Assembly: GCF_011682065.1 (NCBI RefSeq)
Contig: NZ_VUYU01000001.1
Coordinates: 62,001-126,000, forward strand
DNA from: Massilia rubra
GTDB taxonomy: Bacteria; Pseudomonadota; Gammaproteobacteria; Burkholderiales; Burkholderiaceae_D
Length of the DNA stretch: 64,000 nt
Direction: 5' to 3'
In this document: piece after piece, positions 44,832 to 53,014 of the stretch
How positions within the stretch are numbered: the first letter of the stretch is position 1
Layout: the number at the start of each line of letters is the position of its first letter
Notes under the pieces: model-generated
Database searches by the model: none
The model's input: only the letters and a program-made list of their open reading frames with translations
What the model was told of the DNA's origin: nothing
Program-made: the position numbers and the translations under genes

Positions 44832-47279
44832 ATGAGACGTCTGTTGAACTACCTGGCAATCCTTGCCCTCACCAGCGGGGTGTTGACCGGATGCGGCGAT
44901 AACACCGGCGCATCCGGCCCCGGCCGCGCAGCAGGGGCGGACACGCCGCCTGTCGTCAGCGCCGCTGCCGCCGCTGCTCCCGATGTCGCAGTGGCCGGCG
45001 TGATGAGCGGAGGCGGCGCCAACGTCGCCGGCACCGCTGCCAACGCCACCGCCACCGCCGAGCCTGGCGTCGCCCCGATCGCCAACGCCACCACCATGGG
45101 CGTGGCCGCCGCTGCCTCGACCACGCAATGGACATTCTGCGCCAACGAAAACAGCAGTTGCGTTTTCAATGGCAACCAGACCGTGCGCTATGGCGCGGGC
45201 GATCGCTTCGTCAGCAAGACGCTTGGCTGGGGCGCCGCGTGCAACAGCGCCACCTTCGGCGATCCGGCGCCGGGCGTAGCCAAGCATTGCGACGTCACCA
45301 GCACCTGGAAAGCGTGCAGCGTCGAGGGCGCCCAGTGCGCCTTTACCGATACGCGCACCGTGCGCTTCGGTTCCGGCACCAGCTTCATGAGCAAGACGGC
45401 GACCGGCGGCGTCGCCTGCAACAGCAATGTCTTCGGCGATCCGACGCCAGGCATCGCCAAGCGCTGCGACAGCGCCCCCGTCACATGGACCTTGTGCGCC
45501 ACCGAAGGCGGCCGCTGCAATTTCAGCGGCACCAATGCGGTGCTGTTCGGGGCGGAGGGCAAGTATTACACCTATACCAAGACCGATGGCGTCGATTGCG
45601 CCGTGGGTCCCGCCATGGCCAACCCGGCCCCGGGCCTGGTGAAAAACTGCTATATCCCCGGCGCACCGGTTGCCGACGCCACGCCACCTGCTGTCGGCGA
45701 TCCACGCATCGGCAGCATCCAGTTGGCGCAATCGCAGCTGTTCGACAGCAGCGACAGCGCCCTGATCCTGATTAACAGCAAGGCGGTGATGGTCAAGGTC
45801 AATGCCCTGAGCAACAATCCAGCGGTGGCCAAGCCGGACGGCAAAATCCAGGTCAAGGATGCGAACGGCAATGTGCTGCGCGAGATCGCCTTGAGCAAAC
45901 CTGCCGGTGCGCTGCCTGCCAGCGTGCCTGTCGTGCCCGACAGGAACACCTCGTACATCGGCATCGTGCCCGCCGACCTGGTGCGTCCCGGCCTGCGCTT
46001 GAGCGTGGTCCTGTCGAATGGCCAGAGCATGACCATCAATCCAAGGGTGGGCGGCGGCGTGCCGATGGACCTGATCGTGATTCCGGTCCAGATCGGTAGC
46101 TCGGTCGGCAAGGTCGTCAGCAATCTGCGCGACTTCGTGCAGGACCGCATTCCGGTGTCGGTCGTGAACCAGAGCGGCCGCGCGCCGTATGTCTCGTCGC
46201 GCGTGACCCGCCTGCCAGCCACCGAGGCCGAATGGAGTACCGCGTTCGGCAAGATCCTGGGCGAAATCGGCGATTTGCACCGCCTGGAAGGCGCCAACAA
46301 TCGCCAGCATTACTTCGGCATCATTCCGAAAGCCAGTTACGGCCTGGCCGGCCTGGCCTATGTGCCGGGCAATGCCGGCGTGGCCGCCGATATTCCGTCG
46401 ATGAGCGAAGACGGCTTGCGCGGCACCGTCGTCCACGAACTGGGCCACAACTACCGCCTGAACCACGCCGCTTGCGGCGGCGCCGGCTCGCCGGACCCGA
46501 AGTATCCCTACCCGAACGCGCAACTGGGCACGGGCAACCATTACACCTGGGGCTATCTGTTCAGCCGTGGGGCGTTCTTCGATCCGCGCAGCCCGAATCT
46601 GCATGACATCATGAGTTATTGCGGAGGCAGCACCTTTTCGGACTACAACACCCATCTGATGCAGGCATTCCTGACCCCGGCCGACGCCCTCAGGACGTCG
46701 GCGGCGAGCGCCGCAGCGCAGGACCTGGTGCTGATCAGCGGCCAGATCAGCGGCGACAAGGCAAGCCTGTCGCCACTGAAATCGTTCGTCGGCCGTGCCA
46801 GCCTGCCGGCCAGGGGCGAGTACACCTTGCGCATCGTGACCGCCAAAGGCACGCTCGCGTATCCGTTCGCCACGTTGGTGGTCGACCATGCCGACGAAGC
46901 GGCAGCGCTCAACTTCAGCTTCGCGATTCCGAATCCGGGTCCGATCGTCAGTATCTCGGTGCTCAAGGGCACGGCCAACCTGATGCAGGCGAGCGCCCGT
47001 CCGGTTGCGGAGAACAGTGCCCAGGGCCAGGCAGCGGTGGTGCGGGTGCGCGAGCAAGCCGGCACGGTGCAACTGAACTGGGATCGCGCGAGCTATCCGT
47101 ACCTGACCGTGACCGTGGTCAACGATGCCGGGCGCTCGACCCTGGCGCAGGATCTGCAAGGGGGGAGTGCGGTCTTGTCGCTGGGTGCGTTGCCGGCCGG
47201 TGGCGCGTTCGAATTGAGCCTGTCCGATGGCGTCAATTCGGTGCTCGTCAAGCAGTCGCGCGCAAGCGGGGCCCAGTAA
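44832..47279 (+). CDS. Secreted metzincin-like lipoprotein (M66-type) with three Cys-rich repeats
   Basis: The 815-aa protein opens with a lipoprotein signal (MRRLLNYLAILALTSGVLTGC, lipid Cys at 21) and an Ala/Gly-rich stretch to about 95. Three repeats of about 56 aa then share WxxCAxExxxC, a G-S/A-G turn and GDPxPGxxKxC (about 97-270). The peptidase region has the zinc motif HELGHNYRLNH (about 536-546) and a Met-turn LHDIMSYC (about 590), as in M66/StcE-like metzincins, but the family's usual Gly in HExxHxxGxxH is Arg. Beta-sandwich-like material fills the C-terminus. It is probably an exported surface protease, substrate unknown. The three repeats are visible directly and may bind carbohydrate, which is a guess. 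Confidence 0.8.
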   Translation: MRRLLNYLAILALTSGVLTGCGDNTGASGPGRAAGADTPPVVSAAAAAAPDVAVAGVMSGGGANVAGTAANATATAEPGVAPIANATTMGVAAAASTTQWTFCANENSSCVFNGNQTVRYGAGDRFVSKTLGWGAACNSATFGDPAPGVAKHCDVTSTWKACSVEGAQCAFTDTRTVRFGSGTSFMSKTATGGVACNSNVFGDPTPGIAKRCDSAPVTWTLCATEGGRCNFSGTNAVLFGAEGKYYTYTKTDGVDCAVGPAMANPAPGLVKNCYIPGAPVADATPPAVGDPRIGSIQLAQSQLFDSSDSALILINSKAVMVKVNALSNNPAVAKPDGKIQVKDANGNVLREIALSKPAGALPASVPVVPDRNTSYIGIVPADLVRPGLRLSVVLSNGQSMTINPRVGGGVPMDLIVIPVQIGSSVGKVVSNLRDFVQDRIPVSVVNQSGRAPYVSSRVTRLPATEAEWSTAFGKILGEIGDLHRLEGANNRQHYFGIIPKASYGLAGLAYVPGNAGVAADIPSMSEDGLRGTVVHELGHNYRLNHAACGGAGSPDPKYPYPNAQLGTGNHYTWGYLFSRGAFFDPRSPNLHDIMSYCGGSTFSDYNTHLMQAFLTPADALRTSAASAAAQDLVLISGQISGDKASLSPLKSFVGRASLPARGEYTLRIVTAKGTLAYPFATLVVDHADEAAALNFSFAIPNPGPIVSISVLKGTANLMQASARPVAENSAQGQAAVVRVREQAGTVQLNWDRASYPYLTVTVVNDAGRSTLAQDLQGGSAVLSLGALPAGGAFELSLSDGVNSVLVKQSRASGAQ

Positions 47280-47303
47280 GGGGCGATTAACCCGTCGTAA
47301 CAG

Positions 47304-47332
47304 AAAACGGCCCACACGGGCCGTTTTGTTTT
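47304..47332 (+). terminator. Intrinsic terminator
   Basis: AAAACGGCCC-ACAC-GGGCCGTTTT followed by GTTTTT, 24 bp after the metzincin stop. Confidence 0.9.
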
Positions 47333-47356
47333 TGCATGTCGAGCGACGAGCTAGCG

Positions 47357-47445
47357 GTGCTGCCGCAGGACGAGGCGGCCAGGCCGCTGATCGAGCTGAT
47401 GCACGGCGACTGCAAGGCTTCGACCAGGAACCTGGCGCGCGCGCT
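47357..47445 (+). pseudogene. Truncated, degenerate copy of a ybaK segment
   Basis: Bases 47365-47445 match 44267-44347 of ybaK at 74 of 81 positions by my count, in the same orientation. The translated match keeps DEAARPLIELMHGDCKASTRNLARA. An ATG at 47336 leads into it in frame and the frame stops at 47497, giving at most 53 aa, with no N-terminal or C-terminal ybaK sequence. It is therefore a relic or partial duplication, not a working gene. It lies between the metzincin terminator and the terD 3' end. Confidence 0.8.
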
Positions 47446-47468
47446 CAGTTGCGCGCTGGCCCGGCCCG

Positions 47469-48719
47469 TCAGGAGTATCTGTACGAACTGCCGTTGAAGC
47501 CATCAAAGCCTTTTCCCTTGAATACCATCGGGCCGTCCATGGTGACGAGCACGCGCTCGCCGTCCCACTGCAGCCAAGGCGTATTCTCGCTGCCCGGCTC
47601 CGAGGTCTGGCCCGACGGCCCCAGCGAAATCTGGTCGCCGTCGATAATCGCCGTGCCGATCACGTAGGTGTACACGCTGCTGCTCGTGGCCGCCTTGCTG
47701 CTGTTGAAGTCGAAGGCGCATTCAACCACTTGCTCGCCGTATTCCATGCGCATGATTGGCTTGAGCGAGGCCACCGACACCGAGCCATTGCCCACCGCCG
47801 AGTAGACGCTGAACACCAGCGCCACGCGTCCGCCCGAGAGCTGGGCGAGGGCCGGATTGACCTCGACCGTTTCGGTGGCCGGCTGCTTGGCGGAGGCCAC
47901 CTGGACGTCGCCCATGTGATGCACGTAGGGCGCCTTGTCGAAGGCGCCGGCGCGGTCGGGGGCGGTGATGAAGTTCATTCGGCCGTCGGGCAGCAGCACG
48001 CCGACGCGCAGGTCGAGGTCGTCGTTGTTGCTATTGCTGTCGCCGTTGTCCCGCCAGGTGGCGCGCACCACCAGTTTTTTGGGCGCGCCCGCGCCTTTGA
48101 CCAGCGAGACCACATGCCGCTCGCCGGGCTTGGTCAGGGTGACCTTGGACAGCGACACCTTGGGCGCGGCGGGCGCCGGCGCCGGCGCGGGTGCAGCCGG
48201 CGCCTTGGCGCCGGTATCTTCCGCGCCGCCGTAATGGGCGAGCAGGGCCGACAGGCCGCCGGCGAAGCCCTGGCCCACGGCGCCGTAGCGCCAGGCGCCG
48301 TCGCGCAGGTACAGTTCACCGACGATGACCGCTTTTTCGGTGTCGAAATCGGCGCCGGAAAAAGCGAAGCGCGCCGAACCCAGGGTCATCGCGCTGTGCC
48401 CGAGGCGCTTCATGTCGCCCTCGCCATCGATGGAGGCGGCGAACACCAGGCGCTCGATGCTGGCCGGCAGCCTGGCCAGGTCGATCGCGAAGATGCTGGC
48501 GTCGCCGCGCGTGTCGTACTTGACGGCATCGGCCGGACTGGCTTTCTGGTTGAAAAAGATCATGAAGCGCTCGTCCGACAGGCGGCTGTTGGCGTCCAGC
48601 CCGAAGCAGGCAACGTCGATCACCAGCCCGGCCGGCGCCATCTCCACTGTGACGTTGAAGGGGCCGGAGCAGCCTATGTCGGCCAGCTTCCCTTTTTGTC
48701 CGCGTCCTATCTCGTTCAT
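47469..48719 (-). CDS. TerD-family stress protein with C-terminal extension
   Basis: The ATG at 48719 is spaced 6 bases after GAGG and gives 416 aa. The N-terminal domain (about 1-180) is TerD-like: GLDANSRLSDERFMIFFNQKASPADAVKYDTRGDASIFAIDLARLPASIERLVFAASIDGEGDM. A Pro/Ala linker (about 188-205) leads to a second beta-rich domain of about 210 aa with a DNGDSNSNNDDLDLRVGVLLPDGRM acidic loop that could bind calcium. Other TerD proteins bind calcium, and their genes are associated with tellurite, oxidative and phage stress. The gene stands alone here, with no terABCEZ neighbours. Confidence 0.85.
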   Translation of the reverse strand: MNEIGRGQKGKLADIGCSGPFNVTVEMAPAGLVIDVACFGLDANSRLSDERFMIFFNQKASPADAVKYDTRGDASIFAIDLARLPASIERLVFAASIDGEGDMKRLGHSAMTLGSARFAFSGADFDTEKAVIVGELYLRDGAWRYGAVGQGFAGGLSALLAHYGGAEDTGAKAPAAPAPAPAPAAPKVSLSKVTLTKPGERHVVSLVKGAGAPKKLVVRATWRDNGDSNSNNDDLDLRVGVLLPDGRMNFITAPDRAGAFDKAPYVHHMGDVQVASAKQPATETVEVNPALAQLSGGRVALVFSVYSAVGNGSVSVASLKPIMRMEYGEQVVECAFDFNSSKAATSSSVYTYVIGTAIIDGDQISLGPSGQTSEPGSENTPWLQWDGERVLVTMDGPMVFKGKGFDGFNGSSYRYS

Positions 48720-49009
48720 GTTCATCCTCAAAAAGTGGTGGCGCCAACGGTCACGCCTTGTGGCGGTGAGCGGGCGCTGCATGCGGGAATTATAGCGTGC
48801 AAAGAAGCCAATATTGCACGCATCATCGTTTCTTTTGCGCAATAGGAATGCGCTCCGCGCGGGGTCCCGCTGTCGCTGCGCGCCAACTGCCGACGGGGTG
48901 GAAGCGATGTTGGCGAGGGCATGCGTCCCGGCCGGGGGTGATCGGGCCGCGACTATGGTGTATATTCACGCCCGGCGCGTGGCGCCTGTTCACAACACGA
49001 GAGACAACA
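48720..49009. other. Intergenic region between terD and plsY
   Basis: About 290 bp holding the divergent promoters of terD and plsY. No frame with good codon bias, repeat or RNA was seen. Confidence 0.4.
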
Positions 49010-49627
49010 ATGAATACAGCAATTTTCGCCATCGTCGCCTACCTGATCGGCTCGATTTCCTTCGCCGTGGTGATGAGCCGCGTGTACGGCCTGTCCGATC
49101 CGCGCACCTACGGTTCCAAAAATCCGGGCGCGACCAATGTGCTGCGCAGCGGCAACAAGGGCGCGGCGATCGCCACCCTGATCGGCGACGCCGCCAAAGG
49201 CTGGTTCGCGGTGTGGCTGGCGATTTTGCTGGCGCCCAAGTTTGGCGTGGGCACGGCCGGCATCGCGCTGGTGGCCATTGCGGTGTTCCTGGGGCACCTG
49301 TGGCCGGTGTTCTTCCGCTTCGTGGGCGGCAAGGGCGTGGCGACCGCGCTCGGCGTGCTGCTCGGGATTAACATCTGGCTGGGCCTGGCCACCGCGCTGG
49401 TGTGGCTGGCGGTGGCTTACACCTTCCGTTATTCGTCGCTGGCGGCGCTGGTGGCGTCGGTGTTCGCACCGCTGTATTTCGGGGTCATGTTCGGCATCAA
49501 TGAACTGTTTTTCGCCGTCCTGGCGATGAGTTCGCTGCTGCTGTACCGCCACAACCAGAACATCGCCAACTTGATGGCCGGCAAGGAAAGCAAGATCGGC
49601 AGCAAATCGGGCGAGGCCAAAAAATAG
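49010..49627 (+). CDS. plsY: Acyl-phosphate:glycerol-3-phosphate acyltransferase PlsY
   Basis: The ATG at 49010 follows GAGACAAC and gives 205 aa. The family strings are [68 protein letters not shown] and [18 protein letters not shown]. PlsY is an integral inner-membrane enzyme that acylates glycerol-3-phosphate with acyl-phosphate to start phospholipid synthesis. A longer upstream reading would add about 70 unlikely residues before the first membrane helix. Confidence 0.96.
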   Translation: MNTAIFAIVAYLIGSISFAVVMSRVYGLSDPRTYGSKNPGATNVLRSGNKGAAIATLIGDAAKGWFAVWLAILLAPKFGVGTAGIALVAIAVFLGHLWPVFFRFVGGKGVATALGVLLGINIWLGLATALVWLAVAYTFRYSSLAALVASVFAPLYFGVMFGINELFFAVLAMSSLLLYRHNQNIANLMAGKESKIGSKSGEAKK

Positions 49628-49690
49628 GGTGTGCAAGTGGGTTTTGCCGCTTGGGGCTAGAATGGAACGCCCGACTGACAGGAGCCCCTG

Positions 49691-50362
49691 GTGACCAAGC
49701 TGAAAATTGATTTTGTATCCGACATCTCCTGCCCCTGGTGCGTGATTGGCCTCAAGTCGCTGGAACAGGCGATTGGCCGCCTGGACGGCGTGGCCAGCGC
49801 CGAACTGCACTTCCAACCGTTTGAACTCAATCCGCGCATGGTGGCCGAAGGCCAGGATATCGGCGAACACCTGAGCGAAAAATACGGCGCCACGCCGGAG
49901 CAGGGCGCGCAGACGCGCGAGATGATCCGCGCACGCGGGGCCGAGCTGGGCTTTGCCTTCGACATGGGTGCGCGCAGCCGCATCTACAACACCTTCGACG
50001 CGCACCGTTTGCTGCACTGGGCCGAGCCGCAGGGGCGCCAGCGCGAACTGAAAATGGCCTTGTTCGAAGCGTACTTCACCAAGGGCGACAGTCCCGGCGA
50101 CCATGCCGTGCTGGCGCGGGTGGCGGGCGAAGTGGGCCTGGACGCGGCGGCGGCCGCCGAGGTGCTCGCCAGCGGCGCGTATGCCGCCGAGGTGCGCGAG
50201 CGCGAGCAGTTCTACCAGCGGCAGGGCATCCATTCGGTGCCGGCGATCATCATCAACGACCGTCATTTGATTTCCGGTGGACAGCCGCCGGACGTGTTCG
50301 AACAGGCGCTGCGCCAGATCGCGGCCGAGTCCACAGACAACCTCACTTCAACGGAGCAATAA
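49691..50362 (+). CDS. DsbA-family oxidoreductase, FrnE type
   Basis: A GTG start at 49691 gives 223 aa. The thioredoxin-like motif is CPWCVIG near residue 14 (IDFVSDISCPWCVIGLKSLEQAI), followed by the helical insert typical of FrnE/2-hydroxychromene isomerase-like proteins and GIHSVPAIIINDRHLISGGQPPDVF near the cis-Pro loop. No signal peptide is seen, so it acts in the cytoplasm, probably as a disulfide isomerase or reductase in redox stress. It runs into the DUF427 gene with 1 bp between. Confidence 0.88.
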   Translation: MTKLKIDFVSDISCPWCVIGLKSLEQAIGRLDGVASAELHFQPFELNPRMVAEGQDIGEHLSEKYGATPEQGAQTREMIRARGAELGFAFDMGARSRIYNTFDAHRLLHWAEPQGRQRELKMALFEAYFTKGDSPGDHAVLARVAGEVGLDAAAAAEVLASGAYAAEVREREQFYQRQGIHSVPAIIINDRHLISGGQPPDVFEQALRQIAAESTDNLTSTEQ

Positions 50363-50363
50363 G

Positions 50364-50654
50364 ATGCCTACAGCCAGCTGGAATGGCGCCGTGATCGCCG
50401 AAGCATCGGATGATCAGGTGCAGATCGTTGAAAATAATGTGTATTTCCCGATGTCGGCGGTGAAGCAGGAATATTTGCAGCCGAGCGCGACCGAGACCAA
50501 GTGCCCGTGGAAGGGGACGGCGAACTATTTCAGTTTGCTGGTTGATGGTGAAACCAATCGCGACGCGGTGTGGACCTACCGCGCGCCGTTCGATGCGGCC
50601 AGGCAGATTGCGGGGCACGTGGCGTTCTGGAAGGGTGTGACCGTTCAGCGTTGA
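50364..50654 (+). CDS. DUF427 domain-containing protein
   Basis: The 96-aa protein shows the DUF427 beta-rich pattern: SWNGAVIAEASDDQVQIVENNVYFPMSAV, TKCPWKGTANYFSLLVDG, and AVWTYRAPFDAARQIAGHVAFW. The function is unknown. It is a small cytosolic protein cotranscribed with the FrnE-like gene, from which it is one base apart. Confidence 0.88.
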   Translation: MPTASWNGAVIAEASDDQVQIVENNVYFPMSAVKQEYLQPSATETKCPWKGTANYFSLLVDGETNRDAVWTYRAPFDAARQIAGHVAFWKGVTVQR

Positions 50655-50670
50655 CCTGAAAACCGTCGTC

Positions 50671-50685
50671 TCCGGCATTGCCGGA
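50671..50685. terminator. Hairpin after DUF427 (probable weak terminator)
   Basis: TCCGGC-ATT-GCCGGA is a perfect short hairpin flanked by AAAAC (50659 region) and GTTTT (50696 region). A T-run is weak, so termination is uncertain. Confidence 0.4.
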
Positions 50686-50709
50686 AGCGACTTCCCGTTT
50701 TGGTGCGCC

Positions 50710-50724
50710 GCACAATAACGGTGC
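50710..50724. promoter_or_regulatory. NtrC-like binding site
   Basis: GCACA-ATAAC-GGTGC fits the NtrC consensus GCACY-N5-RGTGC with one deviation. Its centre lies about 73 bp upstream of the -24 element, a usual enhancer distance. Confidence 0.7.
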
Positions 50725-50787
50725 CCAAAACCACCCATCGCGGCGCCCCATGCCGTTCAATTCCCTCTCCCTCACTCTCGTTTCCCG

Positions 50788-50804
50788 CTGGCACGCCGCT
50801 TGCT
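50788..50804 (+). promoter_or_regulatory. Sigma-54 (-24/-12) promoter of the nitrate uptake operon
   Basis: CTGGCACGCCGCTTGCT matches the sigma-54 consensus (TGGCACG-N4-TTGCW). The GG (50790-50791) and GC (50802-50803) are separated by exactly ten bases. Transcription would begin near 50815, about 43 bp before the ATG at 50858. Confidence 0.85.
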
Positions 50805-50857
50805 GATGCTGTTGGTAAGGGCGCACGTCCGCGCCTCGCTTGCCAAACGAGGGAACC

Positions 50858-52096
50858 ATGACCACCGACCGCACCACCAAGCTGACCCGCCGCACCCTGC
50901 TCAAGGCTGGCGCCGCCGTCTCGTTGACCGGCCTTGCCAGCGGCGGCGTGTTTGCCGCCGGTTCCGACAAACCCGAAAAAGAAGAGATCAAGGTCGGCTT
51001 CATCCCCCTGACCGACTGCGCCTCCGTGGTCATGGCCTCGGTGCTCGGCTTCGATAAAAAATACGGCATCAAGATCGTCCTGAGCAAGGAATCGTCCTGG
51101 GCCAGCGTACGCGACAAACTGGTCAACGGCGAACTCGACGCCGCGCACGTGCTCTACGGCCTGCTGTATGGCGTCCAGATGGGCGTGGGCGGCGCCAGAA
51201 AGGACATGGCGGTGTTGATGAACCTGAACCACAACGGCCAGGCCATCACCCTCTCCAAAAAAGTGGCCGACAAAGGCGGCGTGGACGGCGCCTCCCTCGC
51301 CAAGCTGATGCAAACGGACAAGCGCGAGTATGCCTTCGCCCAGACTTTTCCGACCGGCACCCACGCCATGTGGCTGTACTACTGGCTGGCCACCTACGGC
51401 ATCAACCCGCTCAAGGACGCCAAGGTGATCACCGTGCCGCCGCCGCAGATGGTGGCCAACATGCGGGTCGGCAATATGGACGGCTTTTGCGTGGGCGAGC
51501 CGTGGAACCACCGCGCCATCGTGGACGGGGTCGGCATCACCGCCGCCACCACCCAGGACATCTGGAAAGACCATCCCGAAAAAACCCTCGGTACCACGCT
51601 CGAGTGGGCCACAAAATACCCGAACAGCGCGCGCGCCCTGATCGCCGCCGTGCTGGAGGCGAGCAAGTGGATCGACGCCGGCCTCGTCAACAAGGCCAGG
51701 ATGGCTGCCACTATCGCCGACAAGTCCTACGTGAACACCTCGGTCGATGTGATCAACCAGCGCATCCTGGGGCGCTACCAGAACGGCCTGGGCAAGACAT
51801 GGGACGATCCGGACTGCATGAAGTTCTACAACGACGGCGCGGTCAACTATCCGTATTTGTCGGACGGCATGTGGTTCATGACCCAGCACAAGCGCTGGGG
51901 CTTGCTCAAGGCCGAGCCCGATTACCTGGCCACCGCCACCAGGGTCAACCAGATCGCCCTGTACACCGAGGCCGCCGCCATGGCCAAAGTAAGCGTGCCG
52001 AAGTCGCCGCTGCGCACGGTAAAAATGCTCGACGGAACGGTCTGGGATGGCAAGAATCCCAAGGCCTACGCCGATTCCTTCAAGATCAAAGCCTGA
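50858..52096 (+). CDS. nrtA: Nitrate/nitrite-type ABC transporter substrate-binding protein (NrtA/CmpA family)
   Basis: The ATG at 50858 after GGGAACC gives 412 aa with a Tat signal (TRRTLLKAGAAVSLTGLASG). The mature protein has IKVGFIPLTDCASVVMASVLGF, then ELDAAHVLYGLLYGVQMGVGG, YYWLATYGINP and VGEPWNHRAIVDGVG, which is the NrtA/CmpA/NasF pattern. It should bind nitrate or nitrite (bicarbonate is the alternative in CmpA) in the periplasm. Tat export is common in this family. First gene of an operon with permease and ATPase, preceded by a sigma-54 promoter that argues for nitrogen, not carbon, control. Confidence 0.88.
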   Translation: MTTDRTTKLTRRTLLKAGAAVSLTGLASGGVFAAGSDKPEKEEIKVGFIPLTDCASVVMASVLGFDKKYGIKIVLSKESSWASVRDKLVNGELDAAHVLYGLLYGVQMGVGGARKDMAVLMNLNHNGQAITLSKKVADKGGVDGASLAKLMQTDKREYAFAQTFPTGTHAMWLYYWLATYGINPLKDAKVITVPPPQMVANMRVGNMDGFCVGEPWNHRAIVDGVGITAATTQDIWKDHPEKTLGTTLEWATKYPNSARALIAAVLEASKWIDAGLVNKARMAATIADKSYVNTSVDVINQRILGRYQNGLGKTWDDPDCMKFYNDGAVNYPYLSDGMWFMTQHKRWGLLKAEPDYLATATRVNQIALYTEAAAMAKVSVPKSPLRTVKMLDGTVWDGKNPKAYADSFKIKA

Positions 52097-52107
52097 ACCG
52101 GGAGCCC

Positions 52108-53013
52108 ATGATGAGTGCCGTACTGGAATCGATGAACGCGGAGGCCGCCCCGCTGGCGGCGCCCACGCCGGAAAAACGTGCGCGCAGCGAGCGCCTCGCC
52201 AGCCAGGGCGTGATTTTGAGCAATGGAAAGCCGCGCCTGCGCGCCTTCTTGCTGGCCGTGCTGCCGCCGCTGCTGGGGCTGGGCTTGCTGGTGCTGCTGT
52301 GGCAGATTTTGTCGCTCAACAACAGCAGCTTTCCTTCGCCCGCCGTCACCTTCGCCGAAGCGCTGCGCATGTTCGCCGACCCGTTCTACCGCAACGGCCC
52401 CAACGACCAGGGCATCGGCTGGAATATCCTGGCCTCGCTCAAGCGGGTGGCGCTCGGTTTCGGCTTGGCGGCGGCGGTCGGGATTCCGCTCGGCTTCCTG
52501 ATCGGGCGTTTCAGCTTTCTGGCGGGCATGTTCAACCCGATCATCAGCCTGCTCAAGCCGGTCTCGCCGCTGGCCTGGCTGCCGATTGGCTTGCTGGTGT
52601 TCAAGTCGGCCGATCCGGCGGCGATCTGGTCGATCTTCATCTGCTCGATCTGGCCGATGATCGTCAACACCGCCGCCGGCGTGCAGCGCGTGCCGCAGGA
52701 CTACATGAACGTGGCGCGCGTGCTGCAACTGTCGGAGTGGAAAATTTTCACCAGGATCTTGCTGCCCTCGGTGTTGCCGCACATGCTGACCGGCGTGCGC
52801 CTGGCCATCGGCACCGCCTGGCTGGTGATCGTCGCGGCCGAAATGCTGACCGGCGGCGTCGGTATCGGCTTCTGGGTGTGGGACGAGTGGAACAACCTGA
52901 ACGTGCCGCACATCATCATCGCAATCGTCGTCATCGGCGTGGTCGGGCTGCTGCTCGAACTTGCCCTGGTGACGCTGGCCAAGGCCTTTACCTATGAAGA
53001 AGCGGGGACCTGA
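52108..53013 (+). CDS. nrtB: Nitrate-type ABC transporter permease
   Basis: The ATG at 52108 follows GGGAGCCC and gives 301 aa. An N-terminal cytosolic stretch (about 1-45) precedes six membrane segments. SLKRVALGFGLAAAVGIPLGFLIGRF and the EAA-like loop MNVARVLQLSEWKIFTRILLPSVLPHMLTGVRLAIGTAWLVIVAAEML are diagnostic of NrtB/SsuC/TauC-type permeases. It forms the membrane channel with the ATPase. In the operon it lies 12 bp after nrtA. Confidence 0.92.
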   Translation: MMSAVLESMNAEAAPLAAPTPEKRARSERLASQGVILSNGKPRLRAFLLAVLPPLLGLGLLVLLWQILSLNNSSFPSPAVTFAEALRMFADPFYRNGPNDQGIGWNILASLKRVALGFGLAAAVGIPLGFLIGRFSFLAGMFNPIISLLKPVSPLAWLPIGLLVFKSADPAAIWSIFICSIWPMIVNTAAGVQRVPQDYMNVARVLQLSEWKIFTRILLPSVLPHMLTGVRLAIGTAWLVIVAAEMLTGGVGIGFWVWDEWNNLNVPHIIIAIVVIGVVGLLLELALVTLAKAFTYEEAGT

Positions 53014-53014
53014 C

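Noticed and set aside
44745-47315. An 856-aa open frame on the minus strand
   Set aside because: It is antisense to the metzincin lipoprotein, which has a signal peptide, repeats and a zinc motif.
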